From: Ruminococcaceae bacterium UBA6416
GTDB taxonomy: Bacteria > Bacillota > Clostridia > Oscillospirales > Acutalibacteraceae
Length of the DNA: 10,119 nucleotides
NCBI GenBank assembly: GCA_002438505.1
Contig: DJPI01000069.1
Span: forward strand, 1 to 10,119
Direction: 5' to 3'
The first letter of the stretch is position 1; each line of letters begins with the position of its first letter. Made by a program: the position numbers and the translations under genes. The notes beneath the pieces were generated by a model, which saw nothing but the letters and a program-made list of their open reading frames with translations, was not told where the DNA came from and did no database searches. Shown one piece after another: positions 1-6,766 of the stretch.

Positions 1-383
1 TCGGCGGCGAACAGTCCGGCCACGTCATTTTCCTCGATTACGCAACAACGGGCGACGGTCAGCTTACTGCTTTGCAGGTTCTAAGAATCATGAAAAAGAC
101 CGGCAAAAAGCTTTCCGAACTTGCTTCCTGCATGAAAGTTTATCCGCAGACGATGATTAACGTTCGCGTTTCAAAAATGGGTAAAGCACGTTTTGCCGAT
201 GACGAAGAGGTTGCAAACGCAATCGCTCAGGCGGAAAAGCAGCTCGGCTATACCGGCCGCGTTCTTGTTCGCGTTTCGGGAACAGAGCCGCTTGTTCGCG
301 TAATGCTTGAGGGCGAAAACAAAAAGCAGATTGAAACTCTTGCAAAAGAGATTGCTGAAGTTATAAAATTACGGTTGATTTAA
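1..383 (+). CDS. glmM: Phosphoglucosamine mutase, C-terminal part (5' end outside window)
   Basis: GlmM interconverts glucosamine-6-phosphate and glucosamine-1-phosphate, the step before GlmU in UDP-GlcNAc synthesis for peptidoglycan; it is cytosolic. The frame is open from base 3 and gives the last 126 residues of a protein usually near 450 residues. Two signatures are visible. GGEQSGH lies at the very start (bases 3-23), the sugar-binding loop of the phosphohexomutase family. RVSGTEP lies at bases 270-290, the phosphate-binding loop of domain 4. The GGEQSGH form followed by an FLDYATTGDG-like stretch favours GlmM over phosphomannomutase/phosphoglucomutase. The active-site serine domain lies upstream of the window. 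The stop TAA is at 381-383, and the next gene begins 11 nt later, so the two are probably co-transcribed. The internal TTG at 72 is not a real start because homology continues upstream to the window edge. Confidence 0.95.
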   Translation, partial: GGEQSGHVIFLDYATTGDGQLTALQVLRIMKKTGKKLSELASCMKVYPQTMINVRVSKMGKARFADDEEVANAIAQAEKQLGYTGRVLVRVSGTEPLVRVMLEGENKKQIETLAKEIAEVIKLRLI

Positions 384-394
384 GGGATTTTAAA

Positions 395-1258
395 ATGAGG
401 AATACTTTTGACTGGAAAGACTATGAGCTGATTGACTGTTCGGACGGAGAGCGGCTTGAAAGATGGAATGATATTATTCTTATCCGTCCTGACCCACAGG
501 TAATTTGGAAAACTCCAAAAAGCAATCCGCTTTGGAAAAAGGCCGATGCGGCCTATCACCGTTCAAAAACCGGCGGCGGAGCCTGGGAGGTTAAAACAAA
601 GCTTCCGCCGTATTGGTCAATCGGATATAAAGATCTGACGTTCAACATCAAGACAATGGGCTTCAAACACACCGGAATTTTTCCCGAACAGGCGGTTAAC
701 TGGGATGAGGTTAGAACGCTTATTCGGCAGGCAAAAAGACCGGTTAAGGTTCTCAATCTTTTTGCATATACCGGCGGTGCAACGATTGCCTGCCTCAAAG
801 AGGGCGCAAGCGTTGTTCACGTTGACGCATCAAAGGGTATGGTTTCCTGGGCAAAGGAAAATGCCGTTTCAAGTGAAGTTGCCGATAAAAGTGTCCGTTG
901 GATTGTTGATGACTGCATCAAATTTGTTCAGCGTGAAATTCGGCGCGGCAACAAATACGATATCATAATCATGGATCCGCCCTCATACGGAAGAGGACCC
1001 GGCGGCGAGGTCTGGAAGCTTGAGGATGAGGTATATAACTTTGTTGAACTTTGCAGCAGGCTTCTTTATTCCGGCTCAATCGCCGTTCTTATTAACTCAT
1101 ATACGACAGGTCTTTCGCCGTCCGTAATGCAATATATTTTGGGTTCTGTTGTTGTTCCGCGCTTCGGCGGAACGGTTTCCTCGTCGGAAATCGGACTCCC
1201 CGTGACGAACAGCGAAATGATCTTGCCGTGCGGCGCGTCCGCTTTTTGGAAAAAATAA
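395..1258 (+). CDS. Class I SAM-dependent methyltransferase (RlmI/RlmK-like, COG1092 type)
   Basis: This 287-residue protein carries a Rossmann-type methyltransferase fold in its second half. Motif I is VLNLFAYTGG (residues 119-128), the acidic residue after strand 2 is Asp144 in VDASKG, and the catalytic motif IV is DPPSY (194-198) followed by GRGPGGEVWKLE. The DPPSY/DPPKY form together with the RGNKYD stretch before it resembles COG1092 rRNA cytosine-5 or guanine-N2 methyltransferases such as RlmI and RlmK. The N-terminal PUA RNA-binding domain of RlmI is not evident; about 115 residues of another kind precede motif I (including WSIGYKDLTF and HTGIFPEQA). The substrate is probably rRNA, but this is inference from the family. 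AAGGG at 382-386 serves as ribosome binding site for ATG 395. Tight spacing to glmM (11 nt) and ecfA1 (16 nt) indicates an operon. Confidence 0.85.
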   Translation: MRNTFDWKDYELIDCSDGERLERWNDIILIRPDPQVIWKTPKSNPLWKKADAAYHRSKTGGGAWEVKTKLPPYWSIGYKDLTFNIKTMGFKHTGIFPEQAVNWDEVRTLIRQAKRPVKVLNLFAYTGGATIACLKEGASVVHVDASKGMVSWAKENAVSSEVADKSVRWIVDDCIKFVQREIRRGNKYDIIIMDPPSYGRGPGGEVWKLEDEVYNFVELCSRLLYSGSIAVLINSYTTGLSPSVMQYILGSVVVPRFGGTVSSSEIGLPVTNSEMILPCGASAFWKK

Positions 1259-1274
1259 TTTTGGAGAATAATTA

Positions 1275-2123
1275 ATGTCAGCTTTTATCGAATTTCAAGA
1301 CGTAACTTTCGGATATCCAAATGAAGACGGCGCAGTTTCCGAGGATGTAATTGAACATTTCAATTTGAAAATTGAAAAAGGCAGTTTTGTTGCCGTCCTC
1401 GGTCATAACGGCTGCGGAAAATCAACCGTTGCAAAGCTTTGCAATGCCATTGAGGTTCCAATTTCCGGAAAGGTTCTTGTTGACGGCGAGGATACCGCAG
1501 ATGAAGAAAAAACGCTCGATATCCGCAAAAAGGTCGGCGTTGTTTTTCAGAATCCGGATAACCAGATTGTTGCAACCATCGTTGAGGATGACGTTGCCTT
1601 TGGTCCTGAAAATCTCGGCATTGAACCGGGTGAGATAAGGCGCCGGGTTGATGAGGCTCTCAAAAATGTTGGAATGTATGACTTTCGTCTTTTTGAGCCG
1701 CACAAGCTTTCGGGCGGACAAAAGCAGCGTGTTGCCATTGCAGGAATAATTGCAATGAAGCCGGACTGCATTGTTCTTGATGAACCGACCGCCATGCTCG
1801 ATCCGCGCGGTCGGCGTGAAGTTATGAGCACTGTTAAAAGGCTCAACAAAGAGTTTGGAATAACCGTTGTTTTTATAACTCATTATATGGACGAGGCCGC
1901 AAAGGCGGATCGCGTTGTTGTCATGGACAAGGGCAAAATTGTTCTTGACGCTCCGCCGCGCGAGGTTTTTTCAAACGATGAAAAGCTCAGAAGAATCGGT
2001 CTTGATGTTCCGCAGGCAACAGCAATTTCAAAAACACTTTCAAAAGACGGAATTAAAATACCGGATAACGCACTCGATATTGATGAGCTGTTTGAAAATA
2101 TAAAGGCAATTTTGGAGGCATAA
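1275..2123 (+). CDS. ecfA1: Energy-coupling factor transporter ATPase EcfA1
   Basis: This is the first ATPase subunit of a shared energy-coupling factor (ECF) transporter, which hydrolyses ATP to drive uptake of vitamins or metals by separate S components. All ABC signatures are present in the 282 residues: Walker A GHNGCGKST (43-51), Q-loop FQNPDNQ (91-97), signature LSGGQ (145-149), Walker B CIVLDE (165-170) with catalytic Glu170, D-loop MLDP (174-177) and switch His203 in ITHYMDE. The FQNPDNQIVATIVEDDVAFGPEN stretch (written in part as FQNPDNQ...VAFGPEN) is typical of EcfA1. A C-terminal extension after residue 220 fits the dimerisation region of ECF ATPases. GGAG at 1263-1266 precedes ATG 1275 by 8 nt. 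The stop TAA shares one base with the ATG of ecfA2 (TAATG), so translation is probably coupled. Confidence 0.95.
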   Translation: MSAFIEFQDVTFGYPNEDGAVSEDVIEHFNLKIEKGSFVAVLGHNGCGKSTVAKLCNAIEVPISGKVLVDGEDTADEEKTLDIRKKVGVVFQNPDNQIVATIVEDDVAFGPENLGIEPGEIRRRVDEALKNVGMYDFRLFEPHKLSGGQKQRVAIAGIIAMKPDCIVLDEPTAMLDPRGRREVMSTVKRLNKEFGITVVFITHYMDEAAKADRVVVMDKGKIVLDAPPREVFSNDEKLRRIGLDVPQATAISKTLSKDGIKIPDNALDIDELFENIKAILEA

Positions 2124-2998
2124 TGGACTCAGTCGTTCTTGAAACAAAGGATTTGAGCTTCCTTTACTCGAAAGGTACTTCGAGCGAGGTCGCGGCAATT
2201 AATGACATAAACATAAAAATCAACAGGGGAGAGCTTGTTGGCATAATCGGCCACACAGGCTCGGGGAAAAGTACCCTTATTGAACATTTCAATGCAATTC
2301 TCAAGCCGACTTCCGGAAGCGTGTTTCTTGACGGGAATGATATCTGGCGAGACAAAAAGAATATTCGTGCGGTGCGCTTCAAAGTCGGCGTATGCTTTCA
2401 GTATCCCGAATATCAGCTGTTTGAAGATACGGTTGAAAAAGATATTGCGTTCGGACCGAAAAACATGGGTCTTTCCAACGAGGAAATCAAAACAAGAGTC
2501 AGAGAATCCATGGCGTATGTCGGTCTTGATGAAAGCTATCTTGAAAAATCTCCGTTTGACCTTTCCGGGGGTGAAAAGCGGCGTGTTGCCATTGCCGGAG
2601 TGATGGCGATGAAGCCTGAGGTACTTGTTCTTGATGAGCCGTGCGCCGGTCTCGACCCAATAGGCAGAAAGACCGTTCTTAACCTTATTGTGAATTATAA
2701 AAAAAGAACCGATGCAACCGTTATTGTTGTTTCTCACAGCATGGAGGATATATCGAGGATTGCAACAAAAATTCTTGTCATGAACGGCTCGCGCCTTGCG
2801 TATTACGACACAGTGAAAAATGTTTTTTCACACGCCGATGAGCTGTTTTCAATGGGACTTGATATTCCGCAGATAACTCAGCTTTTTCTGAAACTTAAAA
2901 ATGCCGGATACAATGTCAGGACTGATGTCTACACATTGGACGAGGCGGAAAAAGAGCTTTTGAAGCTCCTTAAAGGGAGGGGTAACAATGCTCAGTGA
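2123..2998 (+). CDS. ecfA2: Energy-coupling factor transporter ATPase EcfA2
   Basis: This is the second ATPase subunit (291 residues), expected to form a heterodimer with EcfA1. Visible motifs are Walker A GHTGSGKST (43-51), Q-loop FQYPEYQLF (92-100), signature LSGGE (147-151), Walker B VLVLDE (167-172), D-loop GLDP (176-179) and switch His205 in VSHSMED. The FQYPEYQLFEDTV sequence is characteristic of EcfA2, as opposed to FQNPDNQ in EcfA1, so the two neighbours can be told apart with confidence. The start ATG overlaps the stop of ecfA1 by one base, with GGAGG at 2114-2118 inside the end of ecfA1. The 3' end overlaps ecfT by 11 nt. All catalytic residues are intact, so both sites of the heterodimer should be able to bind and hydrolyse ATP. 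Confidence 0.95.
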   Translation: MDSVVLETKDLSFLYSKGTSSEVAAINDINIKINRGELVGIIGHTGSGKSTLIEHFNAILKPTSGSVFLDGNDIWRDKKNIRAVRFKVGVCFQYPEYQLFEDTVEKDIAFGPKNMGLSNEEIKTRVRESMAYVGLDESYLEKSPFDLSGGEKRRVAIAGVMAMKPEVLVLDEPCAGLDPIGRKTVLNLIVNYKKRTDATVIVVSHSMEDISRIATKILVMNGSRLAYYDTVKNVFSHADELFSMGLDIPQITQLFLKLKNAGYNVRTDVYTLDEAEKELLKLLKGRGNNAQ

Positions 2999-3803
2999 TA
3001 TCACGATTGGACAATATTACAAAGGCGATTCCTTTGTTCACCGCCTTGATGCGCGGATGAAAATTATTTTGACGGTACTTTTTATTGTTATAATTTTTCT
3101 TTGCAAAAACTTCTTATCGCTTGCGCTGATGCTTTTGTTGACTGTTGTTTCCGTTACAGCGTCAAAGGTTCCGTTCAAAATGTTTTTCAAAAGCATAAAG
3201 CCCATTTTGCCGATAATTCTTTTTACTGTTATTCTTAATGTTTTTTACATTGACGGAGGCACGGTTCTCCTTTCATTTTGGAAGATTTCAATAACAACAA
3301 AAGGAATTTTTACTGCACTGTTTATGGCTGTGCGCATAATATGCCTCATTATGTGCAGCTCGCTTTTGACCTATGCAACCGTTCCGACTGCACTCACCGA
3401 TGCCATTGAAAGGCTGCTTTCTCCGCTTGCTTTGATTCATGTTCCGGTTCATTCACTTGCAATGATGATGACGCTTGCTTTGAGGTTTATTCCAACTCTT
3501 ATTGAGGAAATTGAGCGCATCATGAATGCGCAGAAAGCGAGGGGAGCAGACTTTGAAAGCGGAAAATTCATTAGCCGTGTCAAGGCCATGATACCAATAC
3601 TGATTCCTCTTTTTGTTTCTGCGTTCAGGCGCGCATATGAGCTGTCCTTTGCAATGACCTGCCGCTGTTATCACGGCGGTGAGGGAAGAACGCGTATGAA
3701 GCAGATGAAGCTGCACGTTGGAGACTTTGTTTCGCTCGGTGTTTTTGCCGCTTCACTTGTCGGAGTTATTGTCCTTAATCATTATTTTGGCAGATTGATT
3801 TGA
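2988..3803 (+). CDS. ecfT: Energy-coupling factor transporter transmembrane protein EcfT
   Basis: EcfT is the membrane scaffold that joins the two ATPases to exchangeable substrate-binding S components. The 271 residues contain hydrophobic segments at about 25-58, 72-88, 106-130, 144-170 and 246-264, consistent with the family. The coupling helices are recognised by XRX motifs: the first is ARG at 184-186 (AQKARGADF), the second is CRC at 225-227 (AMTCRCYHGGEGRTR), where family members commonly have an Ala before the Arg. The opening YYKGDSFVHRLDAR, with the DPR/DAR-type cytoplasmic motif, is also typical. The ribosome binding site GGGAGG (2975-2980) lies in the end of ecfA2, and the start codon overlaps that gene by 11 nt. 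No S-component gene is visible nearby, which fits a group II (shared) module. After this gene 88 nt separate it from truA with no clear terminator. Confidence 0.94.
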   Translation: MLSDITIGQYYKGDSFVHRLDARMKIILTVLFIVIIFLCKNFLSLALMLLLTVVSVTASKVPFKMFFKSIKPILPIILFTVILNVFYIDGGTVLLSFWKISITTKGIFTALFMAVRIICLIMCSSLLTYATVPTALTDAIERLLSPLALIHVPVHSLAMMMTLALRFIPTLIEEIERIMNAQKARGADFESGKFISRVKAMIPILIPLFVSAFRRAYELSFAMTCRCYHGGEGRTRMKQMKLHVGDFVSLGVFAASLVGVIVLNHYFGRLI

Positions 3804-3891
3804 AACGATTGGCCGAAAATCCCGATAATCAAAAAACGTCCCTCTGAATTTAAAATAATGCAAATTCTGAGATGGAAAGGCTATGGTGATT

Positions 3892-4659
3892 ATGAGAAAC
3901 ATTAAACTGACGCTTATGTATGACGGAAGTTGCTTCCACGGCTATCAGCTTCAGCCCGAGCTTTGCACTGTTGAGGGGGAGCTGAGAGCCGCCGCAAAGC
4001 AAATACTCGGTGAGGAGATTAAGCCTGTTTCGTGCAGCCGTACCGATGCCGGTGTTCATGCAAATATGTTCTGCTGCAATTTCAGAAGCGAAAGCAAAAT
4101 TGATTGTGAAAAGCTTTTGCGCGGCCTTAATGCTGTTTTACCGCGAAGGATTGCCGTGACGGACTGCGTTGATGTTCCGGAGGCTTTTCATTCGCGTTAT
4201 GACTGCCTTTCAAAGGAATATATCTATAAAATCTGGAACGGAAAAACAAGGAATCCTTTTCTTGAAAATTACGCGCTTCATTATCCGTTCTTTCTTGGCA
4301 ATGAGATTTTGAACGAACAGGCCAAGCAATTTATTGGAACATATGATTTTAAGGCCTTCTGCGCAAGCGGAGCCACAGTTAAAACAACCGTGCGCACTGT
4401 TTTTAACTGCGGACTCAGGCGTGACGGAGATCTTGTCATATTTTATGTCAGCGGAGACGGATTTCTTTACAACATGGTTCGCATTATGGTTGGAACTTTG
4501 CTTTCAATTAGCGAAGGCAATATCGAAAAAAATTCTATCAAAAAAATAATTGAGTCAAAAGATCGCAGTCTTGCCGGTGTTACGGCAAAGCCTGAAGGTC
4601 TGTATCTCAATAAAGTTTTTTATCCGGAGGAGATTGAGAATGCAGGACAAAAATTCTGA
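3892..4659 (+). CDS. truA: tRNA pseudouridine(38-40) synthase TruA
   Basis: TruA converts uridines 38, 39 and 40 of the tRNA anticodon arm to pseudouridine in the cytosol. The 255-residue product has the catalytic aspartate Asp52 in SRTDAGVHA (49-57), the active-site tyrosine region SKEYIYKI (107-114), GTYDFKAFCASG (149-160), FLYNMVRIMVGTLL (191-204) and the C-terminal AGVTAKPEGLYL (228-239). Length is normal for the family. I prefer ATG 3892 because the protein then begins MRNIKLTLMYDG, as TruA proteins usually do. An in-frame ATG at 3883 would add three residues but lies only 2 nt from the GGAAAGG at 3874-3880, whereas 3892 has an 11-nt spacing. Location next to ecfT is a common Firmicute arrangement. 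The upstream 88-nt gap shows only a weak 6-bp inverted repeat (3846-3851/3862-3867) and no convincing promoter. Confidence 0.95.
   Translation: MRNIKLTLMYDGSCFHGYQLQPELCTVEGELRAAAKQILGEEIKPVSCSRTDAGVHANMFCCNFRSESKIDCEKLLRGLNAVLPRRIAVTDCVDVPEAFHSRYDCLSKEYIYKIWNGKTRNPFLENYALHYPFFLGNEILNEQAKQFIGTYDFKAFCASGATVKTTVRTVFNCGLRRDGDLVIFYVSGDGFLYNMVRIMVGTLLSISEGNIEKNSIKKIIESKDRSLAGVTAKPEGLYLNKVFYPEEIENAGQKF
4626..4630 (+). promoter_or_regulatory. Ribosome binding site GGAGG deciding the start at 4640
   Basis: GGAGG inside the end of truA, 9 nt before ATG 4640. It supports that start over an in-frame ATG at 4550, which has no comparable site and would lie deep inside truA. Confidence 0.75.
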
Positions 4660-5836
4660 AAAATTGAAGCGGAAAGCGAATTTCAGAAGCATTGCCGTTG
4701 CTTTGGCACTTACGGCTATCATTGTTCTGGCAGCAGTGCTTGCGGCAAAGCTCGGTTCATCAGCCGGAAAAACCGAAAGTGAAACAACCGCCCAAACCAT
4801 CAAAAGCGGTGAGCAAAGCCCCAATAATGCGGCAAATAACGAAGTATCACAGAGCGGCGCAGGCTTTCCTCTCTCATTTTCCGGCGGCAGCATTGTTGAC
4901 ATCGAGGCCGTTGACTCCGATGTTTGCGTTCTGACAAATGAAATGCTGTATTGTGTTTCGCCATCAGGCAAGCTCAAGTTTTCCGTTGTCTTGAATTATT
5001 CACAGCCGGTTATCAAAACAAACGGAAAGTTCGGAATTGTTTTTGATCGCTTGAGCGGAAAATACATGATAATTTCAAAAAGTAAGGTTGTTTATTCCGG
5101 AAACAGTCCGGACTCTCAGCAGATAATCACCGCGCAGATTGCGAACAACGGAAACTATACCATTGCTTCAAGGAGCAGTGAGGCTGCCTGCGTTCTTACC
5201 TATTATGACAAAAACGGAGCGGAAAAGTTCAGCTGGGCCTGTATGAAGGATCACATTGTTTCTGTGGATATTGCGTCAAACAAGAGAGAGATTGCCTGCG
5301 CGGCGCTTTCAGCATCGGAGGGGGAGATTGAAACAAAGGTATATCTTCTTGATATTTATTCAAACAAGACAGAATGGGAATATACGGTAAACGGCTCGGC
5401 CGCCGTGAACATCGGCTTTGTTTCCTCCGGAAGGCTTGGGCTTCTTTGCAACAACGCAAACCTCGTTCTTGACGCAGGAAAAGACGAGCCGGTTGTTTTG
5501 AATGATAAATACACTTCAACGCTTCTTGATTCATATACCGATGAAAGCGGATATCACGTAACGCTTACGGCAAAGTTCGGTTCGTTCAGCGGTTATGAAT
5601 TGAAGTGTTTTGCACCCGGAGGCTCGGTTGCATATGTTTATGAAACACAAAACAAAATTACTGACATTTTTTGTTCCGGTAAAAAGGCATACCTTCTTTC
5701 GGGTTCGCAGATAATCTGTCTTAATTCCTTTGGAAAGGAAAGCAAAATAATCGACCTTGAAACTGCCGGACTCGGAATTACGGTCGCCTCCGGAAGAATA
5801 TTTTGCTATTCACTCAATACACTTTATAAGTGTTAG
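4640..5836 (+). CDS. Membrane-anchored protein of unknown function, DUF5711-like
   Basis: No biochemical function is known to me. The 398-residue protein has a basic N-terminus (KLKRKANFR), one transmembrane helix at about 16-38 (rich in Ala, Val, Leu, Ile) and then a Ser/Thr/Asn/Gln-rich linker (about 40-75). The remainder (about 78-398) should be outside the membrane. That large domain repeats short beta-rich units with patterns like SPSGKLKFS, DKNGAEKFSW and SNKTEWEY, suggesting a beta-propeller-like fold. The topology, length and the GKLKFSVVLNYSQP stretch resemble the DUF5711 family of Firmicutes; this assignment is from memory of the family, not a search. The gene overlaps truA by 20 nt, so it is co-transcribed and probably translationally coupled. 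Its location just before cvpA is suggestive of an envelope role only. No clear intrinsic terminator follows it. Confidence 0.8.
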   Translation: MQDKNSEKLKRKANFRSIAVALALTAIIVLAAVLAAKLGSSAGKTESETTAQTIKSGEQSPNNAANNEVSQSGAGFPLSFSGGSIVDIEAVDSDVCVLTNEMLYCVSPSGKLKFSVVLNYSQPVIKTNGKFGIVFDRLSGKYMIISKSKVVYSGNSPDSQQIITAQIANNGNYTIASRSSEAACVLTYYDKNGAEKFSWACMKDHIVSVDIASNKREIACAALSASEGEIETKVYLLDIYSNKTEWEYTVNGSAAVNIGFVSSGRLGLLCNNANLVLDAGKDEPVVLNDKYTSTLLDSYTDESGYHVTLTAKFGSFSGYELKCFAPGGSVAYVYETQNKITDIFCSGKKAYLLSGSQIICLNSFGKESKIIDLETAGLGITVASGRIFCYSLNTLYKC

Positions 5837-5882
5837 TCCGGCTCTTATTAATTAACTGCGGCAAAAAAAGTGTTAGCCTGGC
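5828..5882 (+). repeat. Short imperfect direct repeat at the 3' end of the DUF5711-like gene
   Basis: AAGTGTTAGTCCGGC (5828-5842) recurs as AAGTGTTAGCCTGGC (5868-5882), 13 of 15 identical and exactly 40 nt apart. The first copy contains the last two codons and stop of the gene (AAG TGT TAG). It may be a remnant of a small duplication or chance; no function is evident. Confidence 0.4.
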
Positions 5883-5905
5883 AGAATAAAAATATTGGTT
5901 TGATG

Positions 5906-5934
5906 TTGTTTATTGCGGATTTGTGTGCTATAAT
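5906..5934 (+). promoter_or_regulatory. Probable sigma-A promoter for cvpA-pgsA(-clpE)
   Basis: TTGTTT (5906-5911) and a perfect TATAAT (5929-5934) are separated by 17 bp, and a TGC just before the -10 box (5926-5928) makes an extended -10. The predicted transcription start is near 5941, which would give a leader of about 96 nt before cvpA. It lies in the only gap of about 200 nt between the genes of the two halves of the window. Confidence 0.75.
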
Positions 5935-5940
5935 CTGTGA

Positions 5941-6036
5941 AAACAAAGTAAGCACTGAGTAATAAACGAATTAACCGTCAAGCTGTGTGCTTACTTGGCT
6001 GACCGCCGGTTAATTTTAACTTTTCGGAGGATAAAA
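5941..6036 (+). promoter_or_regulatory. Structured 5' leader of cvpA with interlocked inverted repeats
   Basis: Two perfect inverted repeats interleave. Arm pair 1 is AAGTAAGCAC (5946-5955) with GTGCTTACTT (5987-5996), 10 bp. Arm pair 2 is AATTAACCG (5969-5977) with CGGTTAATT (6007-6015), 9 bp. The order is 1, 2, 1', 2', the topology of an H-type pseudoknot or of two mutually exclusive hairpins. Pair 2 can be extended inward through TCA/TGA and GC/GC, leaving an apical loop (5984-5997) that contains the whole of arm 1'. U-rich sequence and the ribosome binding site follow arm 2'. I do not recognise a known riboswitch class. The repeats are seen directly; RNA function is inference. Confidence 0.5.
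6025..6030 (+). promoter_or_regulatory. Ribosome binding site CGGAGG of cvpA
   Basis: CGGAGG sits 6 nt before ATG 6037 and 9 nt after the last arm of the leader inverted repeat. It decides the start at 6037 against an in-frame TTG at 5995 that lies inside the leader structure. Confidence 0.85.
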
Positions 6037-6747
6037 ATGTCTTATATTATTGATATTCTTCTGGTGGGGGTGCTTGTTCTTGTTGCGGTCGTTGCCGCAA
6101 GGAAGGGCTTTTTTGCAACTTTGTTTGACCTTGCCGGATACGTTATTTCCTTTGTTGCGGCGAAAATTTGCTCTTCAACCTTTGCGCCCCAAATTTTTTC
6201 CCAGTACTTTGAGCAGTACATACGCGAACGGGTAACGGCTTCACTCGGAAATGCTGCCTCTGCCGATTATTCTGTGCAGCTAAGCTCTGCAATAGATTCG
6301 ATTCCCGACTCGCTTTCCGGTGTTATGGAGCTTATCGGAGTCAATAAGGAGCAGCTCATGCAGCAGGTTTCGCAGGCTGATGTTTCCGGTGAAAATCTCA
6401 TTAAAAACATTATGACGAATATTGCAACTCCCATCGGTACGGCCGTCATCAGAACAATTCTATTTATTGCTTTGACGATTGTGTTCTCGTTTGTTTTAAA
6501 ATTTGTTGTCTGGCTTCTTGACAAGGTGATAAAGAAGCTCCCGGCAATCAAGCAGATCAATTCAGGTCTCGGCTTTGTTCTCGGAGCCGTTAAGGGCGTT
6601 TTGGTTGTTATCATTGTTGCTCTTCTTGTCGGTGTTATCGCCGGGCTGACAGGTAACCAAAAATTTATTGACGCGGCAAACAATTCGATTATAATAGAAA
6701 CTGTAAAAGGACTTTTGAAATCAATCAGCGGATATATTCCGGTCTGA
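6037..6747 (+). CDS. cvpA: CvpA family membrane protein
   Basis: This is a 236-residue integral membrane protein with hydrophobic segments at about 3-20, 26-45, 137-161 and 183-204. Between segments 2 and 3 lies a soluble stretch (about 46-135) that is probably extracytoplasmic or amphipathic. The early RKGFFATLFDLAGYV (22-36) and the later GLGFVLGAVKGVL (177-189) match the glycine pattern of the CvpA/colicin V production protein family. CvpA proteins are widespread and have been linked to colicin V export and envelope stress resistance in proteobacteria; in Firmicutes the role is unclear, so the name indicates family only. Firmicute members often have a longer middle segment, as here. A dedicated promoter and structured leader precede the gene, and pgsA follows after 19 nt, so it appears to lead an envelope-related operon. 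Confidence 0.85.
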   Translation: MSYIIDILLVGVLVLVAVVAARKGFFATLFDLAGYVISFVAAKICSSTFAPQIFSQYFEQYIRERVTASLGNAASADYSVQLSSAIDSIPDSLSGVMELIGVNKEQLMQQVSQADVSGENLIKNIMTNIATPIGTAVIRTILFIALTIVFSFVLKFVVWLLDKVIKKLPAIKQINSGLGFVLGAVKGVLVVIIVALLVGVIAGLTGNQKFIDAANNSIIIETVKGLLKSISGYIPV

Positions 6748-6766
6748 TTCAAGGGGGTAAAAAATT

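Noticed and set aside
1422..1883. Open frame of 153 codons on the - strand
   Set aside because: It is antisense to ecfA1 and reflects the codon bias of that gene; no domain or start signal.
2129..2737. Long open frame of 202 codons on the - strand
   Set aside because: It lies wholly antisense to ecfA2, whose motifs are complete; it has no ribosome binding site or recognisable domain.
3804..3891. Possible terminator or promoter between ecfT and truA
   Set aside because: There is only a 6-bp inverted repeat without a T run, and no -35/-10 pair with proper spacing.
4550..4639. Upstream in-frame ATG extending the DUF5711-like protein by 30 residues
   Set aside because: It would lie well inside truA, has no ribosome binding site and would put a basic non-homologous stretch before the membrane helix; GGAGG at 4626-4630 supports 4640.
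5837..5875. Possible terminator after the DUF5711-like gene
   Set aside because: CCG/CGG pairing is only 3-4 bp around an AT-rich loop and is followed by an A run, not a T run.
5995..6036. TTG at 5995 as start of cvpA
   Set aside because: It lies inside the inverted-repeat leader without a ribosome binding site, while ATG 6037 has CGGAGG 6 nt upstream.
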